DNA of 64,000 nucleotides from Candidatus Gastranaerophilales bacterium (GTDB taxonomy: Bacteria; Cyanobacteriota; Vampirovibrionia; Gastranaerophilales; Gastranaerophilaceae): contig CALVHD010000005.1 in NCBI GenBank assembly GCA_944327245.1, forward strand, positions 1 through 64,000, given 5' to 3'. A program made the translations under genes and the position numbers. This document shows, one piece after another, positions 62,038-64,000 of the stretch (position 1 is the stretch's first letter; every line of letters starts with the position of its first letter). The notes beneath the pieces are model-generated. The model saw nothing but the letters and a program-made list of their open reading frames with translations. It did no database searches and was not told the DNA's origin.

Positions 62038-64000
62038 ATGACTACATTAGAACTCGAAAACTCAAAAAAGAAAAAACACGTAGAGTTTATTAATAAAGTT
62101 ATGAATAAGAAAGCTCTAAACCAGCTTTTATCTCAAGTTTATCTTGAATGGGGCGGTGCTAAGACAGCTGAGCTTGCAAATAACTTAAAAAATCTTGGCT
62201 ATAAATATGCAACAAAATCAGGAACAACAATTTCAATTCACGATTTGGATGTACCCAAAGCAAAAAAAGAACTTCTTCAAGAAGCTCAAGATGAAATTGC
62301 ACGTTCTACAAAAAGATATTTAAAAGGTGAAATCACAGAAGTTGAAAGATACACAAAAGTTATCGACACTTGGAGCGAAACAACAGCAAAATTAACAGAA
62401 AAAGTTGTTGAAAACTTTAACAAATTAAACCCTGTTTATATGATGGCATTCTCAGGTGCAAGAGGTAACTTATCTCAAGTATCTCAATTGGTTGGTATGC
62501 GTGGTTTGATGGCTGATGCGCAAGGTCAAATCATCGACTTGCCTATTAAATCAAACTTTAAAGAAGGTCTGTCTTGTACAGAATACGTTATTTCATCATA
62601 CGGCGCAAGAAAAGGTCTTGTTGATACAGCGCTTAAAACAGCAGACTCAGGATACTTAACAAGACGTCTTGTTGACGTAGCTCAAGATGTAATCATCAGA
62701 GAAGAAGACTGTCATACTGAAAAATTCATCAACTTGACAGCTATCACAGATGGTGAAGATGTTATTGTTCCATTAGAAGATAGATTACTAGGTAGAACAG
62801 TTGCTCAAGATATAGTTGATGCTGATGGTAACGTATTGGTTACAAAAAACACAACAGTAGACAGAGATGACTTAGAAAAAATCAAAACCGTAGGTTTAAA
62901 AGAAGTAAAAGTACGTTCTACTTTAACTTGTGAACTTGAATACGGAATTTGTCAAAAATGTTACGGCTGGTCAATGACAACTCAAAAACTTGTTGACATT
63001 GGTGAAGCAATCGGTATTATCGCCGCTCAATCAATCGGTGAACCCGGTACACAATTGACAATGAGAACATTCCACACAGGTGGTGTATTTAAAGGTTCAG
63101 GTGTAACTCGTCAAGCAAAAGCTACAATTGACGGTACTGTTAATACAGAAGTTCGAACTCGTGAACAAAGAACTCGTCATGGGGATATTGTACAAATCGC
63201 AATTAAAGAAGCCGATGTTGAAATTAAAGGCAAATCCGAAAGCGAAAAAGTGCACGTTCCAATAGGTGCTAAAGTTCTTGTTAAAAAAGGTGATACAGTT
63301 AAAGCAGGTGATGCTATTGCAGAATTTGAACCTGCTTCAAAAGGTGATGGTTCTCGTTTAACTGAAAAAGCCTTAAAAGATATTACATCTGATATTTCAG
63401 GTGAAGTTGTATTCCAAGACTTTGTCGCAGATGAAAGAAAAGACAGACAAGGTAATATTTCAAGAATTGCCAACAAACAAGGCATCGTTTGGGTATTGGG
63501 CGGAGATGTTTATGCTCTTCCTGCCGGCTCAAAAGTTCTTGTTAAAGACGGTCAAAAAATTAAAAAAGGCGAAAAATTAGCTGAAACATTGATTATTTCT
63601 GAACACGGCGGCGAAGTTAGAGTTGGCGACAATTTAGAAATTGAAGAAGTTAACTTCGAAGGTAAAAAAATCAAAAAAATTGTTTCAGGCAAAGAACTTA
63701 CAATTGTTATTGCTTCAATTCAGGCATCAAATGCTGTATTTGAACAAACTAAAAAAGAACAATTATGGACAGTTCCTGAAACAAATGAAAAATATATCGT
63801 TAAATCTCCGGTTGATACAACAGTTGAAAACGGTATGATAATAGCCGAACTTATTGATGATACTTGCAAAGTTGAATCTTCAGGTGAAATAAGATACAAC
63901 GGACTTGAAGTTGACGAAAACCAAGTTGTTATTAATCCTGGTCAATTAATCTTTATTCCTGAAGAAATTCATCAAATTTCAAAAGATTCATCTCTAAAAC
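62038..64000 (+). CDS. rpoC2: DNA-directed RNA polymerase subunit beta' (RpoC2), 3' end outside the window
   Basis: This frame opens at ATG 62038 after a GAGG site and continues past the window, so about 654 residues are seen. It corresponds to the C-terminal part of beta': the early [17 protein letters not shown] block, the bridge-helix-linked [20 protein letters not shown] segment, the Cys set [13 protein letters not shown], and the trigger-loop start [16 protein letters not shown]. After TGGVFKG the sequence departs from the bacterial trigger loop and enters a series of beta-rich modules ([17 protein letters not shown] and similar). These match the large insertion SI3 found at this place in Cyanobacteria; at least about 300 residues of it are in view and the trigger loop has not yet resumed at base 64000. 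Confidence 0.95.
   Translation, partial: MTTLELENSKKKKHVEFINKVMNKKALNQLLSQVYLEWGGAKTAELANNLKNLGYKYATKSGTTISIHDLDVPKAKKELLQEAQDEIARSTKRYLKGEITEVERYTKVIDTWSETTAKLTEKVVENFNKLNPVYMMAFSGARGNLSQVSQLVGMRGLMADAQGQIIDLPIKSNFKEGLSCTEYVISSYGARKGLVDTALKTADSGYLTRRLVDVAQDVIIREEDCHTEKFINLTAITDGEDVIVPLEDRLLGRTVAQDIVDADGNVLVTKNTTVDRDDLEKIKTVGLKEVKVRSTLTCELEYGICQKCYGWSMTTQKLVDIGEAIGIIAAQSIGEPGTQLTMRTFHTGGVFKGSGVTRQAKATIDGTVNTEVRTREQRTRHGDIVQIAIKEADVEIKGKSESEKVHVPIGAKVLVKKGDTVKAGDAIAEFEPASKGDGSRLTEKALKDITSDISGEVVFQDFVADERKDRQGNISRIANKQGIVWVLGGDVYALPAGSKVLVKDGQKIKKGEKLAETLIISEHGGEVRVGDNLEIEEVNFEGKKIKKIVSGKELTIVIASIQASNAVFEQTKKEQLWTVPETNEKYIVKSPVDTTVENGMIIAELIDDTCKVESSGEIRYNGLEVDENQVVINPGQLIFIPEEIHQISKDSSLK

Noticed and set aside
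62038-63838. Short open frames on both strands within the rpoC2 region
   Set aside because: The single long plus-strand frame from 62038 to the window end is rpoC2, and the shorter frames are out-of-frame shadows of it.

Overview
The window is a stretch of AT-rich bacterial chromosome. It most likely comes from a non-photosynthetic relative of Cyanobacteria, of the gut Melainabacteria/Gastranaerophilales (Vampirovibrionia) type. The strongest evidence is at the right end: the RNA polymerase beta' subunit is split into separate rpoC1 and rpoC2 genes, and RpoC2 carries a long insertion directly after the first half of the trigger loop, as in Cyanobacteria. A VKOR-thioredoxin fusion of cyanobacterial style, ferredoxin-dependent oxoacid metabolism, rubrerythrin and an oxygen-sensitive enzyme set point to an anaerobic fermentative diderm. 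No photosynthesis gene, insertion sequence, prophage or CRISPR array was seen. The taxonomic placement is an inference from gene content.

Layout. 1-3.5 kb: 3' end of a Rel/SpoT gene, ribF, and two translationally coupled unknown membrane proteins. 3.5-5.5 kb: a DedA membrane protein converging on an MFS sugar porter. 5.6-10.4 kb: an operon of a four-subunit 2-oxoacid:ferredoxin oxidoreductase (closest in sequence to VOR) overlapping fabH, then fabF, closed by a two-way terminator. 10.4-18.3 kb (minus strand): yggT, mtnP, a prepilin-like protein, a small unknown protein, an SPOUT RNA methyltransferase, an aminopeptidase P, a YjbQ protein, a proton-pyrophosphatase homologue that has lost its catalytic residues, and a solute-binding lipoprotein. 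18.3-23 kb: yitT, a degenerate alpha/beta hydrolase, a candidate small RNA, etfA, etfB and a GlmS-like isomerase. 23-26 kb: hemW, two small unknown proteins and dxr. 26-33 kb: an unknown protein, secA, ileS and rubrerythrin. 33-41.6 kb: a lytic transglycosylase, two HEAT-like proteins sharing an N-terminal tag, gatB, tRNA-Leu and a protein of 39-residue ankyrin-like repeats. 41.6-53.6 kb: an envelope locus with two giant AsmA-like proteins flanking two exported proteins and a TonB-ExbB-ExbD-ExbD module. 53.6-56.6 kb: a reduced DnaJ, the VKOR-DsbA fusion and queH. 56.7 kb to the end: rpoB, rpoC1 and the start of rpoC2 behind a clear sigma-70-type promoter.

How parts may work together. The oxoacid oxidoreductase probably makes acyl-CoA primers for the FabH encoded in the same operon. 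The TonB/ExbBD genes run directly into an AsmA-like bridge protein, suggesting proton-motive-force-driven work across the envelope, possibly lipid transport. Two proteins (pyrophosphatase-like and alpha/beta hydrolase-like) keep an intact fold and reading frame but lack catalytic residues, so both look like repurposed pseudoenzymes. Family assignments rest on motifs recognised by eye; no database search was run.
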